DNA of 64,000 nucleotides, taken from Laccaria trichodermophora (lineage: Eukaryota; Basidiomycota; Agaricomycetes; Agaricales; Hydnangiaceae). This document shows positions 1 to 12,157 of the stretch, piece by piece. Positions within the stretch are counted from its first letter, which is position 1. Each line of letters starts with the position of its first letter. The notes under the pieces are model-generated. The model searched no databases and was not told where the DNA came from. It saw only the letters and a program-made list of their open reading frames with translations. The position numbers and the translations under genes were made by a program. The stretch lies in contig JACTVC010000021.1 in assembly GCA_018417955.1 (NCBI GenBank), positions 930,001 to 994,000 on the forward strand. Reading direction: 5' to 3'.

Positions 1-1076
1 AAGCGACAACCACACAAGGTGTATCGACTGTCTGTTGGAGCAAACACATCCACCAATCATTGAAACCCCATTGTTCGGATGCATATGTTAACTGATAGAA
101 GGTGAGTGTCATTGCAGCTTACTTCTTAACAGTAAATTAAAGTTCTCTTCTCAGTCGTCGATCAGAAGAATGGCTCATCAGCATCTCAACCTTTCAAGGA
201 CCTTCATGGATCAACCAGAAAATATAATCAAAGTAGAACAAGAGGTACGATCCTTGCTCAATTTTCAACCTGTATCATGCATTTGCTTTTAGCTGTGGCC
301 GATGTATCCTGATCTGTTTTTGACCGGCGACGATAGAGCAAAGCGACGAAAGGCTTTAGCGAATGCTTATATGTCCAAGGTGTTCTGTGCCGATAGGTCT
401 AATGTGATGTCAGCTGTTGTGCCAATAAATGCACATTTCTGTTATTCTTATGCAACACACATGCTCACGTTGCTTGTTTCAAGAGAGCCAATAGACAATC
501 CACAGTGTGTATCTTTTCCGAACACGTATCGCATGTGATATATTCAAGTACAGGCTGAATTAAACGGGACATCTGTTGGCGTGTGGAGGAAACAACACCT
601 TCTATATACCAGAAATAATTGAACAGTCAGGACCCAATTCAAAGAGAAATTAATATCACTGAACATCTTTCAGGTTCATGACAAATGTGATCACAGAGTC
701 ACCATATAAAAAAAAGAAATAGGACATGAAGGGCAGACATGCATTATATACATGGTTTGTAGACATGTATTAGCTCAAAGCAGGCCATCATGTGCAAGAA
801 ATGTATGTTACATAAAAAGATGAGGTTTGGTCGTCTACCCCTTGTTCATCAATGGCTGTATTGAGTGTAGGGCATAGTAGCATATGACTGTGTGAAGAAA
901 CGTGATGTCTCAGTGGCACATGCAGCACATGAATCTTTTCCCACCCGACGACCCACCACAAGACCCACTACTAACATAGCGGGAAAAAGAATCAAAAATC
1001 AAAAACTCCATAAATTATATTAATCAAAAAAAGAGTGGCTTAGCTCAATGGAAACATCTGATTAGGACTGATAATA
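1..1076. other. AT-rich intergenic DNA, no gene seen
   Basis: No reading frame here looks like a real exon chain; the longest is 78 codons and does not resemble a protein family. The composition is AT-rich and similar to the repeat-filled DNA that follows. Confidence 0.5.
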
Positions 1077-2298
1077 GGGGAGCTCAGAGTTGAAAGGAGC
1101 GACACTTATGGAGGTCGATTGTCAGTGGTTGCTTGTTGTGTGTCACCGATATGTCACCGAAATAACACTTGTCACATCTCAGTGCACATTCACTCATTGA
1201 GGAATAATATTCCAACAGCAGCACTGACAATGTTTTAGACCACATTTTTTGAAAGCCCTTGTTTATGGCTTTGTTTTAGTATAAATTTCGACACTAAAAG
1301 CCATAAGATCATGCGAGGAGCCTCAAGATTATGCCAAATTCACTTGGCCTTGCAAACTGAAGTCTCCAGTGTAGATTACACCTAACAAAAATCATAATCT
1401 CACTCTGAAATTTTGTTGTTATATGTCTGCAGAGTTTCAGACAATGATTCAAAGTATTTGTGCTTGAAACCAATTTTGAATGCCATGCATATTTAAAAAA
1501 GGCAGTGGGAGCTCTGGAAACTCTCTCCAGTGTCATTGTAAAGATATGGGGACTGTCTAGCAAGACTACATAAATTAATTAAGCCTTCAGATTGTGTTTA
1601 AAGAGGCATACTACAGTCGAAACCCTCATAACCCATACCTTTCTGTGGACAGTCCAGCCTATGGGTTTTCAGAGGTTATGGGTTGGAGGGGGTGGGAAAA
1701 AAATAAGCACTCAATAAAACCATGCAACTTTTGAAAAAATCTAATTTTCTTTGTTACAATTAGTTTGCTGGACTGGACGGCAAACAATCAGTACCCGTTT
1801 GGGCAAGTCATCATAGATGTAGCTATTCAACAGCATTGACTTTGTGGTTAAGTGAAGCTTGATCTAGGGAGGAGGGGTGTTACAGGTTGATTTCAGAGAA
1901 TTTGGTGATTTGTAGGTCAATAAATTTGGTACTGTGGTAGGTTTTATCGAGTGGCACGAAAAAACAGTGGAAAATGCTGGGGTTTATGTCCATTTTTGGT
2001 AGGTATAACCCTAACTTAGGGTCCAAAACCTATGGGTTTTGCCCACCAAGGGCTATGGGTTATGGGTTATCACGGACTTATGGGTTATGGTGTGCAAATC
2101 CCCACCCACCAACTCGGTGGATCCAAAATGGCATGGGATTCCAGGGGTTATGGGTTATCAGAAGCATGGGTTATGAGGGTTTTGACTGTAAATGAAAGTC
2201 AAAGGCTGACCAAATATTACAGTAGTGCCACACACATTACAATCGACCAGCAACAATCAGAATCTATAAGTGTCGCTCCTTTCAACTCTGAGCTCCCC
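1077..2298. mobile_element. TIR element of 1222 bp with TA target duplication
   Basis: The two ends are perfect inverted repeats of 33 bp beginning GGGGAGCTCAGAGTTGAAAG. They are flanked on both sides by TA (1075-1076 and 2299-2300). It carries no convincing gene, so it is probably a non-autonomous DNA transposon. A second element is nested inside at 1614-2188. A TA duplication suggests the Tc1/mariner group, but the terminal sequence was not matched to a known family. Confidence 0.8.
1614..2188. mobile_element. Nested Tc1/mariner-like MITE, 575 bp
   Basis: The termini are inverted repeats of 23 bp (CAGTC, G or A, then AAACCCTCATAACCCAT) flanked by TA at 1612-1613 and 2189-2190. The interior repeats the motif ATGGGTTATGGGTTAT several times towards the right end. 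It lies wholly inside the 1077-2298 element, so it inserted later. No transposase is encoded. Confidence 0.8.
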
Positions 2299-2591
2299 TA
2301 ATGTGTGGCAAGATCTCCAATTCAATTACTGCAGGCTGCAATTTCTTTTCTCAAAAATATATTTGCTATGACTTCTTCTTACTCTCCTATTTGCATTTTT
2401 ATGCACCAAAAATCTCACACCACCACTTAAAAATTTATAAACACCAGAAAGTATGGATATAAGTAACTCAAATAGATTGGGAAAGACTTCATGAGAACTG
2501 ACATTTTCCCCTTCCACCTCTTCCTGCACATGCATACATCTGATCCTCTCTTGCAGAATCAATGCAGACCATGCATCTCCTTCCTTTTGAA

Positions 2592-2966
2592 CACTGCAAA
2601 CATTCCAAGATACTGAGGTGAGAATATTTTGAGAGTATTTTGATGGTACATAAATTTCTCCCAGAATACTATCCATTATGTATGTGTTTAGTATGAAAAA
2701 ATATATTTGGTTACTGATGTTGAAGTATCAGATTAGTATTTTGATGATATTCAATGTCTTTTCTCAATACTGAGTTGTATATTTACAATATTGTGAAAAA
2801 AGCTTCAATAATATCAGAATATTGACATGATACTCTTGCATAAGTAATAAAATATATTTTCCCATACTAAACACATACCTGGTGGATGATATTTTGGGAC
2901 AAATTTATGTACCATTAAGATACTCTCAAAATATTCCTATGTCAGTATCTTGGGATGTTTGCAGTG
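2592..2966. mobile_element. Fold-back MITE, CACTG...CAGTG ends, 375 bp
   Basis: The whole segment is an imperfect palindrome centred near 2780, with arms of over 100 bp. It begins CACTGCAAACATTCC and ends with the complement. A 3-bp direct repeat GAA flanks it at 2589-2591 and 2967-2969. The CACTG end and 3-bp duplication fit the CACTA group. No coding capacity. Confidence 0.7.
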
Positions 2967-3493
2967 GAAGTAGAACTGGATAATTCTAGTTGTGCTTTCT
3001 ACTGTAAAAGTTTACCTTGTGCATTTTGGCCAAAAGAAATAGGAGAAATTCTCTGCTGAAGGCTCCTCTGGGTGTAAGCTTGGAGGTTTCACCCAACATA
3101 TATAACCATGCCTGAGGACATGGATGCCAAGGAAACTGATGCACTACCTGTTGCTGAGAGTGCAGACATATTTACTTCAATCCAAATTTTCTCACCCCAG
3201 GGCTGTTAGTGATGTTGATTCCCCATGCTCTCATTATAAATGTATAAAAATGGTTCAATAACTCTGCAGCATAGCTTGGTGCTTGAATCCTCTGCTAGAT
3301 TTTCCTCCTTTTATCTATTCATTTTGCCACTTTTTTTAGTTGATTTATCATAAGAAATTCAAAGTGCTCATGCATTTTATTGCAAGTGAAGCAAGCAATC
3401 CTTCCCTAAACCCAAACAAACAAGAACAAATTCTGTATTCATGATCACAAAGGTGGGTCTGACTAGAGAACTCAGGCATTCCAGCTGTATTTT

Positions 3494-4657
3494 TGTGAAG
3501 CATTCACTCTGAACTTCTTGCATAGCTGAAGCCAAGAGGGAAGGAGGAGGCAAGAATGGGTGGATCTGGGATCAACACCCATAAGTGAGCAATGAGCAGT
3601 TACAAGATACTCAGCTGGCCCAACATGATTATGCATACTGTAGGAAGTACAGATATACAAAGCACTACATGTAGTGCAAGAGGATGGCAAGACTGCTGAC
3701 AAGATGGTGGTTCAAGACAAAAGATCAATATATTATGTAAGATATCCAAATAACCACTTAGCGCGCCTGCAGGCGCAAAACCCGATACCCAACTTTTCAT
3801 CACGTTGATCACAGTTGGTTTTTTCACTCACAGAGTTGGTAGTTTCGAGTCACCCTGCCATATAGTAAGTATTGTGTGGTGTACAAGGTCAATCACTGCA
3901 ACCTGTTCATTTCGTCAGCCACAGATTCAGTAGCTTCGAATCAGTGTGTTGTATAGTAACTGTTGGATGGTAAGTAACTCAGAGTGACCGTAGTTGCTAC
4001 TGAATCATGGCCACAACTAGTACTTAATCCTTTGGATGAATGTATAATTTTTCACTTCTACTTTGCTGCGATGTTCTTACCCACTCTTTGCACATCTATC
4101 TACTCTTTGGACCTCTATTTACTCATTGGACATCATTATATTGACTTCTACCAAACTTGTTTACTTAAAGAATATGATGGCATGCCACATATGCTGGCAC
4201 ACAACACCTCTTTCATGAGAAAAGGCCTCTGAATAAGGAAACTGTACACTGCCATCATCGTAAAAGCATTATTGTACATGCTGCCCAGAACGATCATTGT
4301 ACCAAAAGAACAAGGGCACAGAACAAAAGGTTATTGCCAGTGAACCCAAAGAGACGCCAAAGCCTGCTGAACAAACAAATGCAAAAGATCATCAAAAGTG
4401 CCAAAAATAGATGGGGAAATCGGGCAGAGCTGGGGGACAAACAACTGCAAAAGATCCTGAAAAGTGCTAAAAATAAGCAAACGACGACGGGAAGGGCTGA
4501 GATGGGTCACGAGAGGAACAAACAAGTACAACTTTGAAAATATTTTCTTTGAGTGAACCCAAGGGTGTAAGAACCCTCTACTAACGTATCGGGTATCTAG
4601 CTATATACCACTGTTTGACTATGGCCTCTGGGCATTCCCTTCCAATCCTATATCACA
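3494..4657. mobile_element. TG...CA repeat family, copy A (1164 bp)
   Basis: The segment starts TGTGAAGC and ends TATATCACA, with 5-bp direct repeats ATTTT on both sides (3489-3493 and 4658-4662). Its first ~254 bp and last ~62 bp match, in inverse orientation, the 319-bp copy at 41862-42180. The ~845 bp between them is present only here. TG...CA ends plus a 5-bp duplication fit a solo LTR of a retrotransposon; a TIR element (TGTGA/TCACA) is the alternative. The extra middle part is either an insertion here or a deletion in the other copy. Confidence 0.8.
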
Positions 4658-4662
4658 ATTTT

Positions 4663-5705
4663 GTACCATAAGATCCCCAGAACTTACTATACATTTGCAC
4701 CATTAGCTAAGGTCATGACGATTCCAAGAACCCACTAATTATGCCTTACAAAATGGTGTTCTGCAATACTGTGCTTGATACCATACACATGACATTGTTG
4801 TGACAGTGACTGGACATGCTGGCACATCTCGTACTCACAATGAGCAATACATGGAAATGTGGCCTCAGCGGCCAGCACATAATATATTGCATTGCGAAAA
4901 TGTGTGCTTGCCTCTACTTACTAACCTTGAGTGAAGTATTTTGAGTGCAGAGCAAGCCTTACCCATGAGACTCATGGACCTTTATAAAATTATCCTTACA
5001 ATTGGCCTTTCCTGATAACAGTGAGCCATAGTTTCAAAATTAGGATCCTGAGTAGGTGAGAACCAGATGTTTCTTCCATTTAATTTTTATTTGTGATCTG
5101 ACATCTCCTGCCCTGTGCTCTTCCTCAATATGAGTACCTCTGCAATGGTCTAATTCTTTAGTGCTACTTTGCATGTTCAACAATGGAAATTGGCACAGTA
5201 ACAAACAAGATACATGTTGAGCATCCAGAATTAGTATTAGTAATTGTGTGACCCAAGCAAGATGTCACATGTAAAAGATGCCTAATTTGTTCACAATAAG
5301 CCAGATATACATAGACATAAATTCTGAAATGGAAGGTAGGGTCTGATGGAACTACCGCTTTGAGAATTATGTCCAAATCGGGCATCTTTTTGGTTCCAGA
5401 CATGGCACCATGGCCTGTTTTGGAACCAGTTAGACCATGCTTCACTACATCAACAAATTGAAATTTGAAAGTGTAGTTGTAAGCTTAAAAATCTATCCTC
5501 TGGTTGTAAAATTCTCTATCTTGAATTTAAATGAGGTTGATCTATGGCCTTTTGCAGTGGAGATAGTACAAACCCACAGAAAGAAATAATATTTAATAAT
5601 GACACAAGGAAGTGTAATAAAACTTTATGAATTATTTTAGGATATCAACCATGGTCAAACTATTGGTTTGGCAGTACTAGTCATTAGGTCTGATTTTTCA
5701 TTTTA
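4663..5705. other. Intergenic DNA, nothing recognised
   Basis: A 93-codon minus-strand reading frame at 5164-5445 resembles nothing and has no supporting exon structure. Confidence 0.4.
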
Positions 5706-6196
5706 CACAGGGGAGAAACAGGATTTGTCCAATGAGTAAGTTACTGGGCATATGTTCATCAGAGGAATTATTGCACAATGATTTCCTTAACATTTGCACA
5801 GTGCATAAATTAAAAATATATTTGGAAATAAAGCTGAGATAAAAAGACACTATAGGTGGTAGTCACACATCAAATATGCCTATTGGTAGTTGCAATCTAA
5901 ATGATGCTGGTGAATTTTGTCTTGAAATCTTGGGCATACCCTGAAGACATACTATAATACCTGGGCACATCAACACCAAATGTTGAATGAGCTGCCAGAG
6001 AATATTTGATGCACATTTTATTAATAGTTCTCCTTTGGTCCTTTGTGCACATCCTAATTGCAGTTGATGTTTAATGTTGGGTGTATTTGAATTTACCCAC
6101 CTGACAAATGTGAAGTAAATCATTGAGCAATAACACCTCCAATTGACATATGCCCAGTAATTTACTCATTGGACAAATCACTGTTTCTCCCCTGTG
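5706..6196. mobile_element. MITE with CACAGGGG ends and TTA target duplication, 491 bp
   Basis: The inverted termini of ~50 bp begin CACAGGGGAGAAACAG, with few mismatches, and are flanked by TTA (5703-5705 and 6197-6199). A TTA duplication is the hallmark of PIF/Harbinger-type elements. No transposase is present. Confidence 0.75.
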
Positions 6197-6554
6197 TTAG
6201 TCAAAACCAGACTAAGTATAACCAGACCAAGCTGAATTGCAGCAACACACATGATATCATCAAACACAAAAAATGTCAAAATATCCCACTCAGGGATGGT
6301 TTCCCATATGGGCTTCAAGCTATGCTATGAAATGGTGAAGTACTTGTGTGATACATGTGATGCTAATTTTGAAGAGGTGATGAGCTGATTGGGTGCAAAG
6401 TGGAAAGATAAAAGCCAAAATATCAATTATATATATATGTACTGCACAAAAACCAGGCATACAAATGTGTGGGTAGATGATGTCTGTAGTAAGTATATGT
6501 AAGGGTATATCAAGAAGTTGGGTATATCACAATCAATCATTGCAGAAAATAAAC

Positions 6555-7110
6555 CTATGGTGGTGGACAGCATACTATGCCTTCCTCAAGTACCGTCCAA
6601 CATGACCGGCAAAGCCTAATGTCATTTGTAGAATATATCGGCTGTGGTCCCTCAGGCTCCATACTAGCAAGTAGTGGCTCAATATTTATCGGCCTCCTTC
6701 TTTGCAAAGAGTATATCATCGCTCGAAGGACAAAGAACGCGTCAACTTGCTGTCTCTCCTGGTGTATTCGATCATCGACGTAGATACGACAGAGGATGAC
6801 GTTTTCTGTTGAAATTCGGGGTTAGCTCATTAATGAGACATAATGAACCATGCTCACCCCGCGAAATCGACCAAACCAATCTCTGATGAACGGGAGGACC
6901 GTGAAATTGAAGAGATACGTCGCAGCCATTCCAGGTCCTATGATTTATTGGACTGAAACTCCAGGGAAACGCCGCCCCATCGCCCGGAAAAGCGGGGACC
7001 TGTAACTTAACATTTTCTAATGCGGGTTTCAGCCAGTCATCAATTAAATTGTCTCGGAGGATGTTCGTGAAGGGGGATAGTTCAAATATTTCAGGTGGAA
7101 TTATGTCCAT
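6555..7110 (-). CDS. Unknown protein, paralogue 1 of a tandem pair
   Basis: Two exons (7110-6858 and 6805-6555) joined by a 52-nt GT-AG intron encode about 167 residues. The start ATG at 7110 was chosen because the sequence from MDIIPPEIF aligns with the start of the neighbouring gene at 8316-9009. Shared features are an N-terminal LRD...W segment, an intron at the same place, NV(I/V)L..(I/V)Y.D.RI just after it, and a C-terminal Cys pair (RLCRSCW) like a small zinc-binding knuckle. The family is not recognised and no function is proposed. It lies just downstream of the repeat-rich block. Confidence 0.6.
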
Positions 7111-8315
7111 GACTTGAATGATGAGTTTTGGCGGCGTTGAAGTTGAAAACGGGGGCATAAATCAAGAAGACGAAAGGAAGCGAGTAATGTTGCTTTTCAG
7201 TACGGTGAAAAAGCTGTTGATGACACTGTTGTGGAAGTAGCCCAGCCACAAAGTTTAATTGACAATGCTGTGCACTGAGGGTCCGAAGGGACAAGCGTGC
7301 TGCGTGATGCACGACGAGGGCTTCAATTTTAAAGTGTATACATTGAGAGCGGGAGACTTCAGTTTCGTGTTGTGATCAAGAGCAAAGACGGCGAAACGAC
7401 GTTTGAAACCTGATGAATGAATCACATCTTTGGCAGAAGCAGTGAGGGGTCACCGGAATAGTTGATAAGGGCCAACAGCATGCAATGATGTCAAAACCCG
7501 AACAAATGCTCAGCGGTGTGCAATGTTTGACTTAAAACTGGTACTTAGGATGTGTTTGAAGAAGTCGGAGGTAATTTATATAATAATCTGGCGATCGTCA
7601 ATGGTCGCGGAGTTTGCCTTCCCAAACTCGCGGTAAATAAAAGTCGCTTGTAATGCATTGTGCATCCTACTTCAAAGAGAACACAGCACAACGATTCGAG
7701 CGATGTAGAAGTGCGAAACTAGGTTCCATAGCGATGCCTTGTTCTCTTCTCTTTTGTTCCTTTTGTGTTGACCTGTGCGAAATCATAGCTTGGGCTTTGT
7801 TCGGAAGCCTTGTTCCGCATTGGATGTAAAAGCCCCGAGTGGCGTTCATGTACAATAGTCACTTATGACCTGAGTCGTTAACCAACCCTTTGCCTCTCCC
7901 GCACTCAAGAACATCACAAGTCAGTCGCCGCCAATGCTAGCGACCATATAGATCGATAAGTTGGATAGTCAGATGAATTAGATTCACGTTTGTTGGATGT
8001 TGATGAATGTTGGCAGTGACCGTCATTGGAAACAGCAAGGCAAGTTAAGGGCTTCGCAACTTCTTGTGGAGGGGGTGTTGAGTGGGGAAGAGGCGAAGGG
8101 GAGGCTGAGGAAGTCGGAATTTCGGTGGGTGATTTAGTTTTCTTTATTAAGGTCGCAATAATCCGTACCAAAGGGAGATCTAGGGTAAAATGCACAGCGG
8201 GCAGAATGGCCCTAGAGTTTTTGCAGGAGTGTGTCTTGAGTGCGGAGATGGAAGGAAAAGGGAGGAATTCAGAGAATTCAGAAGTAAGTTCGGTAAGTTT
8301 ATTCCTTCGCACTAT
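7111..8315. other. Intergenic DNA between the tandem paralogues
   Basis: A minus-strand frame of 132 codons (7914-8312), rich in Ser/Thr/Pro, sits directly downstream of the second paralogue. It has no recognisable domain and overlaps a plus-strand frame. I do not call a gene here. Confidence 0.35.
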
Positions 8316-9009
8316 CTACGAGATCAGATGTTCATAGCAATAATCAGCACCAGAAGGAGGAATCCAGATATCACAGAGGGTACATCGACGAGCGGGAACT
8401 GGACGGCTTCCAAGTTGGAAGGAAAATGTTCCACAAACCGTGCGCCCAACAAACGTCTCGATGTTTGGTAAAACGTTCTGATCTGAGAATGGGGCAGCGA
8501 AGATGGTGCTCATAACGGCGACAGCATTGCGTCGGTTTAAAGAGCGCATCATCACAAGTAACACCAAGTCAATATTCGAACCGAAACCGCCTGGTAGTTC
8601 TTCGTAAATTCGACGATCGAAATAGACGTAGCCCAAGACGACATTCCCTACATAAATTGGAAATCAGGTCCAGTAGAAGAAGCAATAAACTCAGTTCCTC
8701 ACCTGAAGTTAAAGACCAGGCCACTGACGAGGAAAAGTCGCGAGGAGCGTGAAGCTCGAGACGCACATGGTAGCTCCGATTCACCTGAGCAAGATTGTCT
8801 TCCCTGACGTCGACCCAGCGGAAACGCTCGCGAAAGACAGTACCACAGAATGGAAATCCTTGCGGGAGTGGGTAATTGGGGTGTGGGACCTCTATGGTGG
8901 CAAACGCAGAAACGGTGTCTCTGAGGCTCTGCAGCCAACTGCAAGCGAGGTCTCGCAAGGTGTTGGCGACGGCGGATTGGTGGAAGTAGGGAGGACGTGG
9001 AATATTCAT
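8316..9009 (-). CDS. Unknown protein, paralogue 2 of a tandem pair
   Basis: Two exons (9009-8703 and 8647-8316) flank a 55-nt intron with a GTGAGG donor and TATGTAG acceptor. The product is about 212 residues. It aligns along its length with the gene at 6555-7110: MNIPRPPYF against MDIIPPEIF, the LRD...W motif, the intron position, and NVVLGYVYFDRRI after it. It also ends in a short Cys cluster (RRCTLCDIW...YC). Same orientation and about 1.2 kb apart, so the pair arose by tandem duplication and has diverged a good deal. Function unknown. Confidence 0.6.
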
Positions 9010-10187
9010 TGATCAATGCAGATAGATGGTATTCAGCGTGGTCCACGCGCCGGGATGCGTTTTGATCAGCGTACGGGGGGTGAACAATGCAGCGTATCGC
9101 AAGTAAGTCTGCTCGATACCTTGAGAAGTCTTGTACGCTGGGGCATTCCTCGAGAAGCGAGCCAGAAAGGAGGGTGGCAAGATCAAATGGCTTTGTGGAA
9201 GGAGACAGAACCGTCCCGACTTACATGCTGTACTTGGCTGACCCGAATTTCCATTTTGGGGATATCTGGCCGCCAGGGGCACGGGGCGGGGGACAAAGAT
9301 AGGACGGTACACATGAGGCGTGAGTTGAGCCCACAGAAGAAAAAAAAGTCGGCCTATGAGAGTCAGGGTGTTCTCTGCTTTAGGTCACCTAAGGTCAAGA
9401 GGCATTCAATTGTGAAAGCTGTTGAAACATTGAGCGGGTTTCGGAGCCTGTGAGAGGTGACCCACAGGGTTGACAGATAAACGCCTATTACCACCGAAAT
9501 CCGTTGAAACAGACGTTTCGATTGGATAGAACGTCGCCTGTCATCAGAAGTGGCTCTGCGCCTCGTTACATCTTCTTGTCAGGGTTCCTCCATTCTTGAA
9601 GCAAACGGCGACAAAGAAACTAGGCCACCAGAGCTTTGCGTCGGTGAAGGGTTTGACCCGCACGACGTAGATTTCTCCATAAGAACTAAAGAAATACTTC
9701 AGGGTATTTGCAGCGTAGGGTTGGAGACCGAGGATGAGGAGGCGCTTCACGGACAGGCGGATTTCGAGACAATTTTGAGAACTGTAACGTAAGATGGGGC
9801 GGGATTTTACAGCGGAAGTTGATAGCTTTTGGCACAAATCGCTGTGTTGGCGCAAATCGTTGTGATTGGCACAGCAGTCACTGAGACCCCTAATTAATGA
9901 ATATGTCAGGAAACCTCTCAGAGTTGAGGTGAGACAGACGCGGTTTTTTTTTTGATGTGCCTTTTACTCGGTCGGTGTACCGGTGAGTGCTTTGCAGCTT
10001 TAGGTGTAGCGCCCAAACCGTGTGTGTGCCAACTTGAACAGGGCACGCCCTAAAGTAACTCCACGTGACATTATCACCAGTTAGAAACTGAAGCGACGGA
10101 AACATATCGGCAAATATCAGCCTCCTCGGGCTTCAAGCTTCAAGCTTCAAACCTCAAGAGGAGCAGTCCTCGCCTGGTGACGCAAAC
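9010..10187. other. Intergenic DNA with a weak RRM-like frame
   Basis: A minus-strand frame at 9544-9855 contains LLILGLQPY...FFSSYGEIYVVRV, which has the look of an RNP2/RNP1-type RRM strand pattern. It is isolated, short and without flanking exons I could join, so it is noted rather than called. Confidence 0.25.
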
Positions 10188-11627
10188 ATGTTCAAGTTGT
10201 TTCGAAGTCGCAAACGCAAGGCTATTGCCCTGTATCCATCCATCCCACGGAAAGATACTGATTCCACCATGCTTACCAAAAGAGAGCCAGCTACAGTGCC
10301 GTCCTCTTCTAAAGAAAACTCTACACCACCGATTTGGATGATACCTCTTCCACCAGATATCATTTATTACATCGTCGAGGAGCATGTTGAATCCGACTTC
10401 CTTCTCACCATAAAATCCTTATCCCTCACCTGTCGGTCACTAGTACCATACTGCCGCACCCACCTCTTTCGAAAAATTACAATCGGCTATCCTCCCAAGC
10501 TGCCTCGACGTTGTCCATATCCTCCAGCAGAGAAATTCTCCAAACTCCTTGACGAGGCACCCGATATTCTTGACTGTATCTCAGAGCTTCACATCATTCA
10601 TATTGGTGAACGGAACACCAATGTTTTGGATGAACGCCCCATTACCAGAGAGGAGTCAAGCCTGTGCCGTATTCTTACTCGCAACATGCAAAAGCTTTCC
10701 TCACTTTATGTCATTCACAATGGTGATTGGGCATTACTCTGTCCAGCTGTGCGTGAGGCGTTTCACGTGGTCTTCCAGCTTCCCACGCTCGTCAACGTCT
10801 CCTTGGAAAACGTTAAACTCCCTGTGAACTTACTCGGTTTATTCAGGAACGCGAAGAGGCTGGAGTTTTGTGTTAGTCCAAGTGCACCGATCGCTTCGTC
10901 ACGGCAATTCGTCTCAGGCCATCTGGCTGAGCCCGAAACGCTTTGTATTCGTAACGAAAACGGATTCAATATGAAGAATGTTTTCCATGCTGAGGCTGCA
11001 ATATCCTTTGCGTGTCTTCGAATTTTGGAGTTTGAAGGGAGCGCTCGGGTAATTTCCCAACTGCAGGGTTTCTTTAACGCTTGCCCAAACATTCTGACGT
11101 CTTTGAACATTTGCCTTCGATTGTCAACGACGGGTGCGTTCACTTCGATATATCCCACTGAAAATTTCCACTCAACAAAATAAGCAGCACCGGATTCAAC
11201 ATTAGACCTGAGCGGCCTCCGTGCCCTGACTAATCTGCATTTTTCTATCGAATATCCGCTCTACCTCCCTGGCTCCGTTTTGGATACCGTTCCGCGGCGT
11301 AAATTGGAATGGTTCACCGCGGTGTTGAAAACGTTCAGAGAGACCAATGTTGTGGAATACATCTACATCACCGTTGACCTCAGCACCATGCTAAAATTCC
11401 ACGAGTTTAGTTGGTCCTCTCTGGATAACGTCTTCATACGACCACACGCCTGGCCGCGCCTCCATACGTTTGAGGTTCTTGCACGTGTAAATGTCAGCCA
11501 CTACTCCAATGATTCTACGCGGAGTTGCGACCTAGATGTTATGTTGGGTGAAGTGATGCCGATTACTTCTGGGAGAGGCATCCTCCGTGCACGTTTGACC
11601 CATGAGCGTCTGAATTTTGGGCTATAG
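10188..11627 (+). CDS. F-box / LRR-type protein
   Basis: The frame from ATG 10188 runs to a stop at 11181, but a clean intron (donor GTGCGT at 11134, acceptor CAG before 11188) removes that stop. It joins in frame to an exon ending at 11627, giving about 461 residues. Residues ~53-97 (PLPPDIIYYIVEEH...LSLTCRSLVPYCRTHLF) are a typical fungal F-box-like start: a Pro-Leu-Pro helix, then a Cys/Arg-rich helix. The rest is a leucine-rich fold of the kind used for substrate binding in SCF ubiquitin ligases. Such genes are strongly expanded in agaricomycetes; the specific substrate is unknown. The intron end could be 3 nt earlier. Confidence 0.7.
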
Positions 11628-12074
11628 TCATGCACTGCACCATATGAATCTTTCCGTTCTTATTGTTTTTTCGATTCCACTCTTAAAGGTGGCCGGTAAT
11701 GCGACCACTCCTCCTTTCTTTTGTAAACAAAATATGCTGCGCGCTCAAGTCACTGATCTTAAAACCTTCTTCAAGTCATTCCTTTGGCCATGTTGGGGTA
11801 TTCAATTTGTGGGTGCACCCCCTGCGCCATGTGGACTGGACTATAGATGATTTATTTGCACCAAGTTACGGCCACTCCTCGTTCGTAGCCTATGTTAGAC
11901 GTACCTCTCTGAATATTGTTTTAAATAGCGGTTTCGCCACGCACTGCGCGGCGAGGGTAAGCTCAGATGTGAGTTTGGACTGACTGCAGCTGGTGGCATT
12001 GCGCCGAACTTGTTTTTTTGAAAGTTATTCGGAGAAGAATCAAATATGTAAGATCATATATTCCAACGAGACAA

Positions 12075-12157
12075 GGGTCGATGGCGTAGTTGGTTATCGC
12101 ATCTGTCTAACACCCAAGTTGCACAGAAGGTCCTCAGTTCGAGCCTGGGTCGACTCA
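12075..12157 (+). tRNA. tRNA-Val (anticodon AAC) with 9-nt intron
   Basis: The acceptor stem is GGGTCGA/TCGACTC, the T arm CTCAG-TTCGAGC-CTGGG, and the D arm has GCG/CGC. The anticodon stem TCTGT/ACAGA encloses C-T-AAC-A, then the 9-nt intron CCCAAGTTG and a final C. The mature length is 74 nt. A T6 run right after the gene is a Pol III terminator. Confidence 0.85.

Noticed and set aside
1030..1076. tRNA fragment next to the first MITE (GGCTTAGCTCAATGG)
   Set aside because: Resembles a D arm only. No matching anticodon or T arm appears beyond the element.
9544..9855. RRM domain gene
   Set aside because: One short frame has an RNP-like pattern, but no second half of the fold or joinable exon was found.
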